Positions 18,973-27,556 of a DNA stretch of 64,000 bases are shown one piece after another; the stretch's first letter is position 1; every line of letters starts with the position of its first letter. The translations under genes were made by a program, and so were the position numbers. The notes beneath the pieces were generated by a model. It was not told where the DNA came from, did no database searches, and saw only the letters and a program-made list of their open reading frames with translations. Origin of the DNA: Akkermansiaceae bacterium (lineage in GTDB: Bacteria > Verrucomicrobiota > Verrucomicrobiia > Verrucomicrobiales > Akkermansiaceae); NCBI GenBank assembly GCA_013041925.1, contig JABDRB010000003.1:1-64000 (forward strand), written 5' to 3'.

Positions 18973-20349
18973 ATGCCCGACACATCCAGCCATCGCCGAA
19001 AACCCAGCACCGTCAGTATCATTCTCCTGCTCCTTTTAATCGCAGCGGGCGCCTACATCATGATTCAGCATGAGAAGGGACGGAGGTCCTCGGCTGATTC
19101 CCGGGAGGGTTCAGAACAGACCGATGCCACGGTGACTCCCGCCCTGCCCAGCGGCCACGACACCACACTCGCTGATTTAGGAAATCGGCCTGACTGGAGC
19201 ACCTTGGACCTCTGGCAGGAAACGATCACGCGCGAAGATTTCCTCCGTTTACTCACCGAGGTCTACACCGTCGATGATACGTGGAAACGTTATATTGAGG
19301 TTTATGCCGACCACGCAATCATCCGCACAGACACCCGCAAGCAGGACATGAGCTACCGACTCAATTTCGCTCACTCCCTCAGCGACGCATCGCCCCACAG
19401 GAACTGGAATGCAGCGGGAGACCTCGCACCAGGAACCAAGGAAAAACCACTTGCAGGTGTCCACATTGCCATCGACCCCGGCCATATCGGCGGTGAGTTC
19501 GCTAAGACCGAGGGGCGTTGGTTCCAGATCGGTGACAACGCCCCGATTAAGGAAGGTGAGATGACGCTCGCCACGGGAAAGTTGATCAAAAAAAAGCTCA
19601 TCGCCCTCGGCGCGAAGGTGTATTTGGTCCGCGGATCGAACAAGCCGGTCAACCCACGCCGACCCGCGTTCTATCGTGATGCCGCCGTCGCCAAATCCCG
19701 CTCACTTGGAAAGCTCGATGAGGAAACCATCCAGCAATTTCAAAACAAATTCTTCTATCGAACGGGTGAGATCCGCGAGCGTGCACGCCGAGTCAACCTT
19801 GCCTTCAGCCCCGATCTTGTGCTCTGCCTTCACTACAATGCCGAAGCCTGGGATGACCCAACCAACCCGACGCTGACCAGCAACAACCACTACCATGTGC
19901 TCCTGCACGGAGCATTAACCCGAGAGGAGATCGCCCACGATGACGAGCGCTTCGAGATGTTGGTCAAGATCCTCCAGCAGACACATGATGAGGAAAAACC
20001 CATTGGTATGTATGTCGCCCATGCATTGGGTTTGACCACGGGTCTCCCAGCCTACGAATACACCTCAGAGAGCACCCGGGCGATCCGCATCCCCGACGTC
20101 CCCGGCCTCTGGGCACGGAACCTTCTCGCTAATCGACTCTATCAGTGCCCCGTCATTTTTCTTGAACCCTACGTCATGAACAATCAAGACGTTCACGATC
20201 GCGTCCAACTCGGCATCTACGAGGGCACAAAAACCATCCATGGTGCGGAAAAAAAATCCATCTACCATGAGTATGCCGATGCCGTTGTCTTGGCATTGAA
20301 GGAATACTACCTCGCCCACCGAATCATCTATCAATCGGAAGACGATTAG
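18973..20349 (+). CDS. Membrane-anchored N-acetylmuramoyl-L-alanine amidase (Amidase_3)
   Basis: Cell-wall hydrolase of 458 residues. One N-terminal membrane anchor (SIILLLLLIAAGAYIMI) is followed by a linker and a zinc amidase domain. Zinc and catalytic segments: HIAIDPGHIGGEFA (first His), KEGEMTLATGKLIKKKL (Glu), LCLHYNAEAW (second His) and IFLEPYVMNN (catalytic Glu). The domain contains family-unusual insertions between these motifs. It should cleave the bond between MurNAc and L-Ala in periplasmic peptidoglycan, as in daughter-cell separation. Its 3' end overlaps the convergent gene by 26 bases. Confidence 0.85.
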   Translation: MPDTSSHRRKPSTVSIILLLLLIAAGAYIMIQHEKGRRSSADSREGSEQTDATVTPALPSGHDTTLADLGNRPDWSTLDLWQETITREDFLRLLTEVYTVDDTWKRYIEVYADHAIIRTDTRKQDMSYRLNFAHSLSDASPHRNWNAAGDLAPGTKEKPLAGVHIAIDPGHIGGEFAKTEGRWFQIGDNAPIKEGEMTLATGKLIKKKLIALGAKVYLVRGSNKPVNPRRPAFYRDAAVAKSRSLGKLDEETIQQFQNKFFYRTGEIRERARRVNLAFSPDLVLCLHYNAEAWDDPTNPTLTSNNHYHVLLHGALTREEIAHDDERFEMLVKILQQTHDEEKPIGMYVAHALGLTTGLPAYEYTSESTRAIRIPDVPGLWARNLLANRLYQCPVIFLEPYVMNNQDVHDRVQLGIYEGTKTIHGAEKKSIYHEYADAVVLALKEYYLAHRIIYQSEDD

Positions 20350-21817
20350 TCCTCTGCGACGATGCGTCAGCGCCAAAAACACGCTGGATATGGTCGAGAT
20401 ACCTCAGCGTGGAATCATCTGCAGGAGGACGTAACCCCTCTTTTTCTAATGCCTGGATCAGCGCTCGGTATTGAGTAAAATCCCCACTGACCACATCAGA
20501 TTCTGTGATGTAATACCAATCGAGATAATCCCGGGCACGCTCACCGGATTTCTTCATCCTCACTCGCACATCTATCAGTTGGGTTAAGCGAGATGTGATC
20601 TCATGATCTTGACCTGCGATGACCTCGCGCAGGATCATCTCGTATTCGGCAATCAGTGGCCTGTAGGTGGGAAAACATCGGTAACTCAGCCGCCCTAACT
20701 CAGCCCGTGCACCTGCCACGGCCTCGTGTCGCTGCGCAGGTTGAAGCTGGGCGATCTCACGGTAACGATCGACCCCTACAACCACCGCCGCCCCCTGCGC
20801 ATCGCGAAACCTCAGCTTGAGGATACTCTCCAGCCGGTTTTCTGTTTCTAAAATGGAGTGCACTTGGGTGACTCGTGCCGTTCCCAGCTCCAGCATCGCG
20901 AGGTTGACCCACTTTTCCAAGCTATTGCGGGATTGGTTCATGCCAGGAAAATGTTTCCGCATCAGGTTCTCTGTCTCACCTTTAAATGTCGCAACATCCT
21001 GCAGGTAGGCGGCCATGCTGGGTCGCCCCTTAGGTTGTCGAAGCAGGGAGTTCACCATGGCACCGGAGATTGCGCGGAATGCCAATGGCCTTCTCCCGTC
21101 CATCTCCCGCCATTGTTTTTCACTCGCATCAAACAGCTCCTGCAGCGAAAGAATCTCGAAGTAAGCGATATCTGTCTGGTAGATCCTTTGATCTGCCTGC
21201 CCACTTTTAAGTTCGATGGCTTCGAGCATACCAACAATCAGCCATGGTTTGACCAATACACGTTCATCATCGACCACGACCTGTCCAGCTCCCAGACCCC
21301 GCTCGTAGAGCAGCATTTCCATCAAGTGATATCGCAGCAACTGATGATCCACCCCCTTGGCCATGTGGACGTGCAGCCTGAGTTGGTATTGGCCATGGAG
21401 CTGCTCGATCCGGCTGACGACGCTGCGCGGCTGCGCGGCATCCCCTTTTTCCCCGTGCAGCTGGATAATGATCGGGAGCTTTATCTTCCTTGCCGCATCG
21501 TTACAAAGTTTGTTGAGTTGCACCCGCATGGCTTCCGCCATGGATAAGATACCTCCCCGAGCATTCTGATTACTACCCACGACCGAGATTTTTCCAAACC
21601 GAGACACGCCCGCCTTCTCTCTGGCACCCAGCGTGGCCGACCCGTCCGGAGGCACCGGCAAATCTGGCTTAGCGGCGGGATCGGGCAATGTGCGGGGTAA
21701 TGGCTGGGGCGCAAGCTCAGGCTCCTGAGAGATCACAACCTGCACCATGGCCGTCCACAGTAAAAGGGACATCACCGTGCCGACAAATGGGACATGGTTC
21801 ATGGGGGAAACCATCAT
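20324..21817 (-). CDS. Exported protein of unknown function, metallopeptidase-like without zinc motif
   Basis: A 497-residue exported protein with a signal peptide (FVGTVMSLLLWTAMVQVVIS) and a Pro-rich spacer. No family is certain. The middle (LLRYHLMEMLLYE ... KPWLIVGMLEAIELKSG) has the layout of peptidase-MA/gluzincin proteins (RHExxH ... PWLxEGxAEyxE), but the zinc and catalytic residues are replaced. FPGMNQSRNSLEKWVNLAM matches the end of that fold. I infer a non-catalytic relative. Its ATG overlaps the stop of the upstream membrane-protein gene (ATGA at 21814-21817), indicating translational coupling. The next Met, at 21802, is an alternative start. Confidence 0.7.
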   Translation of the reverse strand: MMVSPMNHVPFVGTVMSLLLWTAMVQVVISQEPELAPQPLPRTLPDPAAKPDLPVPPDGSATLGAREKAGVSRFGKISVVGSNQNARGGILSMAEAMRVQLNKLCNDAARKIKLPIIIQLHGEKGDAAQPRSVVSRIEQLHGQYQLRLHVHMAKGVDHQLLRYHLMEMLLYERGLGAGQVVVDDERVLVKPWLIVGMLEAIELKSGQADQRIYQTDIAYFEILSLQELFDASEKQWREMDGRRPLAFRAISGAMVNSLLRQPKGRPSMAAYLQDVATFKGETENLMRKHFPGMNQSRNSLEKWVNLAMLELGTARVTQVHSILETENRLESILKLRFRDAQGAAVVVGVDRYREIAQLQPAQRHEAVAGARAELGRLSYRCFPTYRPLIAEYEMILREVIAGQDHEITSRLTQLIDVRVRMKKSGERARDYLDWYYITESDVVSGDFTQYRALIQALEKEGLRPPADDSTLRYLDHIQRVFGADASSQRTNRLPIDR

Positions 21818-22545
21818 CTTTTTTCAGGCCTTCTCGGATCAAGCGTCACTTTCCCTTCCTCAACGTGGATATCGAGAATTTTCTTATCGTAATACGGCTG
21901 CAACTCGTCCTCCAACTCGTATAGAAGATTGCTGAATGCCGACATAATGAGTCGGGCAAAACCACCAGGGACGCGCACCTGTCCGACGTGTGCCGAGTAT
22001 GGCTGCATGCTATACCCTCGTTCGCTGCGGGTAAACTTCACAAAGAGTGATGTCACGTGCAGACGCTCGCCAGGAAGTTCACGTTCAATGATGACCTCCA
22101 CCTCGTCCTCTTCAAAGTCCACCCAGATTCCACGTAATTCCACGAACGGGGAGAGCAGTCCACCCTGCTTGAGCTCCAGCCGTTTCCGCAGCCAGGCATT
22201 GATATCCTTTTCACTAAAGGAGACTGGGTATTTTTGTTCAATCGCCGTGGCAAGCCTTGCCTTGAGCAGAGGTGCGGCAATCGACTCCCCACGGATAAGT
22301 TCCTCCCTCCCCTCGATGCGATCGAGCTGATAACCTTGGATGGCAGGAAAAACCTTGAGCCCAGCCACATTGGCATCGATCACCATCTGGCTGATCTCAT
22401 CTACTTCATCGGCTGGCTGCCATAGGAAATAAATGTGGATGACGGCGTGAACCATCAAAAAGAACAACAGCAGAAAGAATAGCCGTTTGATACATCCACC
22501 CTTTTTTGGGGGCTCTGGTTTTTTTTCTTCTTTGCTTTTACCCAT
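21814..22545 (-). CDS. Single-pass membrane protein of unknown function
   Basis: Start taken at ATG 22545 (243 residues); the longer frame from 22716 adds 57 residues of poor quality that overlap the divergent sigma-factor gene. The charged N-terminus (MGKSKEEKKPEPPKK) stays inside, followed by one membrane helix (LFFLLLFFLMVHAVIHIYFL) and an extracytoplasmic domain of about 190 residues. Recognisable pieces are VSFSEKDINAWLRKRL and VRVPGGFARLIMSAFSNLLY, which I cannot assign to a named family. It overlaps the exported gene by four bases, so the two products probably act together in the envelope. Confidence 0.72.
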   Translation of the reverse strand: MGKSKEEKKPEPPKKGGCIKRLFFLLLFFLMVHAVIHIYFLWQPADEVDEISQMVIDANVAGLKVFPAIQGYQLDRIEGREELIRGESIAAPLLKARLATAIEQKYPVSFSEKDINAWLRKRLELKQGGLLSPFVELRGIWVDFEEDEVEVIIERELPGERLHVTSLFVKFTRSERGYSMQPYSAHVGQVRVPGGFARLIMSAFSNLLYELEDELQPYYDKKILDIHVEEGKVTLDPRRPEKR

Positions 22546-22707
22546 GTCCTCAGCAGAGTTATCAAATCCCCCGAGGCATGGAAAGCTCCGATTGCGATAT
22601 CGATCATCCACTAAATCCACTTGCATCCCGTGCCATTGAAGGAGAAAATGATTGCAACTCATCACCTGCTCGCGGGTTCCATCGGGTGCTCTCCCCATTA
22701 AGCTCAC

Positions 22708-23382
22708 GTGGATCACTCAATTACCATCTCCCTTAACCTGCCTACTGAAGCTCTGCCCGAAACGTCCATGCCTGAATCTCGCGTCCCTCCATCAGATGAC
22801 ACCATGGAGACATCGGCCAACGATGTTGATGTCGCCCTGATGCTGCGTGTCCGATCGGGAGACGAACTCGCGTTTGAAGAGCTCATCGAGCGTCACCAAC
22901 ATGCCATCATCGGCACTGTAGCCAAGATGCTTGGCAATGCCTCCGATGCTGAGGACATCGCTCAGCAGGTCTTTATTCGTCTCTGGAAAAGCGCCTCACG
23001 CTACAAGCCGACCGCTAAATTCACGACCTTTCTCTACACGATCACGCGCAATCTCGTTTTTAATGAAAGCCGGCGGCGCAGTAGAAAAAAAGAACATTCG
23101 ATCGACGAGAGGGAAGACGACTTTCACCTGCAGACGCCAGACACCCAGACGGCATCCCCCGATGAGGATATCCTCACCACCGAACTTCAACAGGCGGTTG
23201 ATCAAGCGATCGCCAACCTCCCAGAAAAACAACGTATCGCCGTCATTCTCCGACGTTATGAAGGCATGCCCTACGATGAAATTGGTCACATCCTCGAGCT
23301 GAGCATCCCAGCGGTTAAAAGCCAGCTGTTCCGAGCCCGCAATGCGCTACGCGATGCCCTTCAAGACTACTTAGACGCCTAA
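22708..23382 (+). CDS. RNA polymerase sigma factor, ECF-type
   Basis: Sigma-70 family ECF factor, up to 224 residues. Region 2 spans about residues 50-120 (ELIERHQHAIIGTVAKMLGN, DAEDIAQQVFIRLWKSA, TFLYTITRNLVFNESRRR) and region 4 about 165-215 (AIANLPEKQRIAVILRRYEG, YDEIGHILELSIPAVKSQLF). The first 30 residues are not conserved; ATG 22768 (MPESRVPP) is another possible start. No anti-sigma gene is adjacent. The sugar-dehydrogenase gene follows after 43 bases and the coupled envelope pair is divergent. Confidence 0.9.
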   Translation: MDHSITISLNLPTEALPETSMPESRVPPSDDTMETSANDVDVALMLRVRSGDELAFEELIERHQHAIIGTVAKMLGNASDAEDIAQQVFIRLWKSASRYKPTAKFTTFLYTITRNLVFNESRRRSRKKEHSIDEREDDFHLQTPDTQTASPDEDILTTELQQAVDQAIANLPEKQRIAVILRRYEGMPYDEIGHILELSIPAVKSQLFRARNALRDALQDYLDA

Positions 23383-23425
23383 TTTTCGCCTTCCCTCCCC
23401 GACTTCACCGCTCTAAATTCTCGGC

Positions 23426-24589
23426 ATGGCTCGTTTATCACCCCTAGTTTTATTAACGCTACTCGTTTTAACCCACCTCCCGACAGAGGCCAAAATCAGC
23501 ACTACCTTGCTGGCATCAGGATTTAAACAAACCGTCTGGGCCGAGTCCCCGCATGGCGTCCATGACTACCTCTGGGTGGTCGAAAAAGAAGGGAAGATCC
23601 GTATTCTCGACCGAAACCTCGGCACCAAGCACCCCTTTCTCGATATCACAGATCGCATCAAGATTCGGATGAATGAACAAGGGCTCCTCGGCATGGCCTT
23701 TGAGAAAAACTACCTGAGCACCGGACGTTTTTACGTTTATTACACCAACCACCAAGGTGACACCGAGATCTGCCGATTCACAGCACACGGACAAAATAAA
23801 CGCCATTGTCTCGCATCCTCACGCGAACTCCTGCTCACGATCAAACAGGACTACAAAAACCACAACGGCGGCTGGATCGGCTTCGGCCCTGACCAACTCC
23901 TCTACATCGGCACCGGTGACGGAGGCGCCGGCAACGACCCAAAAAATCACGGGCAAGACCTCACGTCCCACCTCGGAAAACTTCTCCGCATCGATGTCTC
24001 ACCCGAAAAAGGCTACCGCATTCCCAGCGATAACCCATTTAAAAACAACGCCAAGGCGAAACCCGAAATCTACGCCTACGGATTACGTAACCCGTGGCGA
24101 TGTTCTTGGGACAGGCAAACCGGTGACCTTTACATCGCCGACGTCGGCCAAAACCACTGGGAGGAAATCAATTTCATGCCCGCTGGCCAAGGGAAAGGCG
24201 CAAACTACGGCTGGCGACTCCGCGAGGGCAACGTCGCCACCCCCTCCCGAAAAGCCGGCGGCCCAAAACCCAACGGTGCCATCGACCCAATCTACGTTTA
24301 TCAACATGGAAGTGGCCCACGCGAAGGCGTTTCGGTCACTGGCGGCTACGTCTACCGAGGACCGATCAAGAGCCTGCAGGGGAAGTATTTCTTTGCCGAT
24401 TTCGCCAACCCACGCATCTGGTCGTTTGAGGTGAACCACGAGACCATGACACATTTTGAAGACTGGACCGATCGACTCAAACCCGACAGCGGGACCATCA
24501 AAACGATTGCCTCATTTGGTGAAGACAACAAGGGCAACCTCCTGATCATTTCCCATAGTGGACGGATCTGGCAGGTGGTGGAAAAATAG
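23426..24589 (+). CDS. Exported PQQ-type sugar dehydrogenase (GSDH family)
   Basis: Periplasmic six-bladed beta-propeller of 387 residues with a signal peptide (PLVLLTLLVLTHLPTEA). GSDH-type motifs: WVVEKEGKIRILD, LLGMAFEKNY, HNGGWIGFGPDQLLYIGTGD, ASHxG-like segment GQDLTSHLGKLLRIDV, YAYGLRNPWRCSWD and GDLYIADVGQNHWEEIN. Family members oxidise aldoses or related alcohols with PQQ, though many homologues have untested substrates. It directly follows the ECF sigma gene and converges on the MFS gene over 32 bases. Confidence 0.88.
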   Translation: MARLSPLVLLTLLVLTHLPTEAKISTTLLASGFKQTVWAESPHGVHDYLWVVEKEGKIRILDRNLGTKHPFLDITDRIKIRMNEQGLLGMAFEKNYLSTGRFYVYYTNHQGDTEICRFTAHGQNKRHCLASSRELLLTIKQDYKNHNGGWIGFGPDQLLYIGTGDGGAGNDPKNHGQDLTSHLGKLLRIDVSPEKGYRIPSDNPFKNNAKAKPEIYAYGLRNPWRCSWDRQTGDLYIADVGQNHWEEINFMPAGQGKGANYGWRLREGNVATPSRKAGGPKPNGAIDPIYVYQHGSGPREGVSVTGGYVYRGPIKSLQGKYFFADFANPRIWSFEVNHETMTHFEDWTDRLKPDSGTIKTIASFGEDNKGNLLIISHSGRIWQVVEK

Positions 24590-24621
24590 GTGAGGCGCTC
24601 TCAGCGTATCAAGCACCGAGA

Positions 24622-25872
24622 TCATGCCCCGCCATTGGGGGCGCGCCCGTATCCGTTGATAAAATAGACGGCGCATCCGAACACGGCAACCATGAGCCCC
24701 CCCCAGAAAAAGACCCAACCATTCACCAGATCAATCGTCACCCCATAATACCAACCACAGAGGAGGCTCCCTAAAAGGCCTCCGATGCCGCCGACCATGG
24801 TGCCCAACAACGCCTGCGCCTGACTGCGCATCCCAGGGGCCACCCGTCGATCGACCAACATCTGTCCCGTCACAAAATAGAAGGTGTAACAGGGCCCGTG
24901 TAAGGCGATCCCCAACCACAGCCAAGGCAAGCTTCCCGTCCATCCAGAATAGGCAAACAAGCCATAGCGCGCAACTCCCAGTGATAACGCAGCTATCAAG
25001 ACCCAGCGGAGTCGCCCTTTTGCCAAAAGCCCCGCCAACATCAGCATGGCTCCAATTTCAGTGACTTGCCCGAGCGCCATGGAAGCCGTGGGATGTCCGT
25101 CACCCAGCTCCTTGAGCTGGATCGGCGCATACATATAAAACGCCGCCAGCGGCACCGCAAAACATACCGAGGTCAGCAAAAACACCCGCAACGCAGGGTC
25201 CTTGAATAAAACCAAAGCATCCAGACCAAAATATTTCCTCCAGCCCGGCTTGCCCTGCTCAGGTTTCCCCTGCGGCTTGGTCTCAGGCATCATAAAACAG
25301 ACCAGACCAAACAGCACCCTGACTCCCGCAGCCGCCATACCCGCCCGTGGTGAACTGTCCCAATCTAAAAAACTCACCATCAAGCCCGCCATGATCCAAC
25401 CCACCGTCCCCCAAACTCGGAACAACGGAAACTTCTTCTGCGCACCATCCACACTCGCCAAGGTCACCGTCGAGAGCAGCGCCCACATCGGTGCGGCGAT
25501 CAGGGCATTCAGCGATTGAAACCCCAAGTAGGCCCACGGCCCCCAATTCATCTGCAGGGCAACAAATGCCATGCCCAAAAATCCTGCCCCCACCAGCGAG
25601 AGCGTGCCCGCCAACTTCTGAGCAGAAAACCGATAATCCGCCATCGACCCAAAAATCAATGGCGAAAAAAGCGCCGCCAGTGGGCCCACCGCAAAGGCAT
25701 ACGGCAGCACCCATTCGATCCCTCGCGCATGCAGCACATTCGGTAACGATGGCATCCACAGACCAGGCGCCAAGGAAAGCAGAAAAAAACCCACAGCAAT
25801 CCACCAGACCCCGCCTTTACCTAACTTCGATCTGATTCCGGACACGCCGACGTTGTAATCCCAAGACGCCAA
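24622..25872 (-). CDS. MFS transporter (nucleoside/sugar:H+ symporter type)
   Basis: Integral membrane protein of 416 residues with about 12 hydrophobic helices in two bundles. The first helix region is GVWWIAVGFFLLSLAPGLWM and the A-loop between helices 2 and 3 reads FGSMADYRFSAQKL. The general layout is like the NupG/LacY group, and several helices resemble the nucleoside H+ symporter domain (GIALHGPCYTFYFVTGQML with VDRRVAPGMRSQAQAL). Such proteins take up sugars or nucleosides by proton symport; the substrate cannot be read from sequence. It is divergent from rpoN. GTG or ATG starts a little downstream are possible. Confidence 0.88.
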   Translation of the reverse strand: MASWDYNVGVSGIRSKLGKGGVWWIAVGFFLLSLAPGLWMPSLPNVLHARGIEWVLPYAFAVGPLAALFSPLIFGSMADYRFSAQKLAGTLSLVGAGFLGMAFVALQMNWGPWAYLGFQSLNALIAAPMWALLSTVTLASVDGAQKKFPLFRVWGTVGWIMAGLMVSFLDWDSSPRAGMAAAGVRVLFGLVCFMMPETKPQGKPEQGKPGWRKYFGLDALVLFKDPALRVFLLTSVCFAVPLAAFYMYAPIQLKELGDGHPTASMALGQVTEIGAMLMLAGLLAKGRLRWVLIAALSLGVARYGLFAYSGWTGSLPWLWLGIALHGPCYTFYFVTGQMLVDRRVAPGMRSQAQALLGTMVGGIGGLLGSLLCGWYYGVTIDLVNGWVFFWGGLMVAVFGCAVYFINGYGRAPNGGA

Positions 25873-25913
25873 AGATCAACCCTCCTCCTTCAAAATATAT
25901 TTTTATGACATAA

Positions 25914-25930
25914 TGGCATATAAATTGCTT
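25914..25930 (+). promoter_or_regulatory. Putative sigma-54 (-24/-12) promoter of rpoN
   Basis: TGGCATATAAATTGCTT has GG at 25915-25916 and GC at 25927-25928 with exactly 10 bases between, and agrees with the consensus TGGCAC-N5-TTGCW at every defined position except one (T for C). It points toward rpoN, whose ATG is 74 bases beyond the -12 element. The surroundings are AT-rich, which raises the chance rate but also suits a bendable upstream region. Confidence 0.5.
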
Positions 25931-25938
25931 ATATTTCT

Positions 25939-25966
25939 GTGAAAACACTTCGTTTCGTTGTATAGT
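25939..25966 (+). promoter_or_regulatory. Possible alternative sigma-70 promoter of rpoN
   Basis: GTGAAA (25939-25944), a 16-base spacer and TATAGT (25961-25966) lie 36 bases before the rpoN start codon. The -35 match is weak. This could drive basal expression next to the sigma-54-type site. Confidence 0.3.
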
Positions 25967-26001
25967 CCGGCGCAGCCTCATAGAGACAGCACGCGCCCAC
26001 C

Positions 26002-27411
26002 ATGCCTCCAGGTATCCAACACGGCCTCCATCAAGGGCTCGCCCAACAACAAACGCTCTCGCCTCAGATGCGACAGAGTTTGAATATCCTGCAGGCAAAC
26101 ACCATGGAGCTCACGCAACTCCTACGTCAAGCGACCGAACTGAACCCCACACTGGAAATCATCGATGATGTCGATCCCATCGACGATACCCCGGAAAAGG
26201 ACGCCGAGGTCGACTATGAAAACCTTTCGGAATTTGATGACACCTGGCGTGAGGATCAGATCCTCATGCACGGCAACCCACAGCACAGCAAGGACGACGA
26301 GGAACGCCGGGAGTTCCTCTACAACTCAATCGTCGCGCCACAAACACTCCAACAGCACCTCTTAGATCAGCTGAACCATGCCGCGGTGGATGATGACAAA
26401 TACATGGCCGCCGAATACCTCATCGGCTGCATCAACGACAGCGGATTTCTCGACGACCCCATCGAGACCCTTGCCCAGCGGTCGTCATGGACATTAAAAC
26501 ATCTGCGCTCCGCCCAATCGCTGCTTCAAGGGTTTGATCCTGCCGGCATTGCCGTCGAGAACCTCACCGAATCACTCTTGCTCCAATTGCAGCTTCAGGG
26601 GCGCGGTGGTTCACTCGAAACGCGCATCATCGATGCTCACCTTGACGACCTTGCCCGTCACCGGTTTGCTGAAATCACACGCACCCTCGGCGTCTCCATG
26701 GAAGCCGTCGTTGAAGCCGCCGATCGCATTGCCCAACTCAACCCAGACCCAGGCGCCGCCTTTGACGCCACATCCAATCCGCACGTCAGTGCTGATCTTG
26801 AGATCAAAAAGGACCTCAATGGTGATTACTACGCCCACCTGACAGGCGACCATCTCCCGAAGATCCGCATCAGCAACCACTACAAGGACTTACTCACCAA
26901 GCTGACCTCAGACCCTAAGGCACGAAAGTATCTGCAAGAAAACATCCACACTGGCCGCCAGATCATGAATGCGGTCAGCCAGCGACAAGAAACTCTATTG
27001 AAAATAGGCACCGAGATCATCAACCGCCAGCCAGACTTTTTACAACATGGAAAGTCCAAGCTCCGACCAATGACCATGCATGATGTTGCCGAAATCATTG
27101 GCGTGCACGCTGCCACCGTCTCTCGTGCCGTCTCAGCCAAATACATCCTCACCCCCCATGGCCTGATGGAGTTTCGTGCCTTTTTTTCCTCTGGCTACAC
27201 CACCCAAGAAGGCACCGAGATATCCAACACTGGTGTGCGCGAGGCCATCCAACAAATCGTCGCCGCCGAAAACACCGCCAAACCCTTTTCCGATACAGCC
27301 ATTGAAAAACAACTCAAGGCCAAGGGGATTAAAGTCGCCCGCAGGACAATCGCAAAATACCGCGACCAGTTAGGCATCTTGCCTTCGCATTTACGCAAAC
27401 GGCACATTTGA
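26002..27411 (+). CDS. rpoN: RNA polymerase sigma-54 factor
   Basis: Sigma-54 of 469 residues, which needs an enhancer-binding AAA+ activator to open promoters. Region I is complete (QGLAQQQTLSPQMRQSLNIL, MELTQLLRQATELNP). An acidic region II follows (residues about 50-95), then the core-binding domain, the helix-turn-helix (MHDVAEIIGVHAATVSRAVS) and the RpoN box near the C-terminus (VARRTIAKYRDQLGI; the usual form is ARRTVAKYRE). No activator gene with a sigma-54 interaction domain is in the window. A sigma-54-type promoter lies just upstream, suggesting autoregulation. Confidence 0.97.
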   Translation: MPPGIQHGLHQGLAQQQTLSPQMRQSLNILQANTMELTQLLRQATELNPTLEIIDDVDPIDDTPEKDAEVDYENLSEFDDTWREDQILMHGNPQHSKDDEERREFLYNSIVAPQTLQQHLLDQLNHAAVDDDKYMAAEYLIGCINDSGFLDDPIETLAQRSSWTLKHLRSAQSLLQGFDPAGIAVENLTESLLLQLQLQGRGGSLETRIIDAHLDDLARHRFAEITRTLGVSMEAVVEAADRIAQLNPDPGAAFDATSNPHVSADLEIKKDLNGDYYAHLTGDHLPKIRISNHYKDLLTKLTSDPKARKYLQENIHTGRQIMNAVSQRQETLLKIGTEIINRQPDFLQHGKSKLRPMTMHDVAEIIGVHAATVSRAVSAKYILTPHGLMEFRAFFSSGYTTQEGTEISNTGVREAIQQIVAAENTAKPFSDTAIEKQLKAKGIKVARRTIAKYRDQLGILPSHLRKRHI

Positions 27412-27556
27412 TCACCAGCCCTCTGCCTCACGCGTCGTCTGCGGCGCCCATCATGATGAGATCGACGCTTGCTTCGCCCGCTTGCCAATACTAATTTGCC
27501 ATCAGTCCGAGCCATCCTGCACGGACCCACTCTCATTTCAAACATCTCAAACCATC

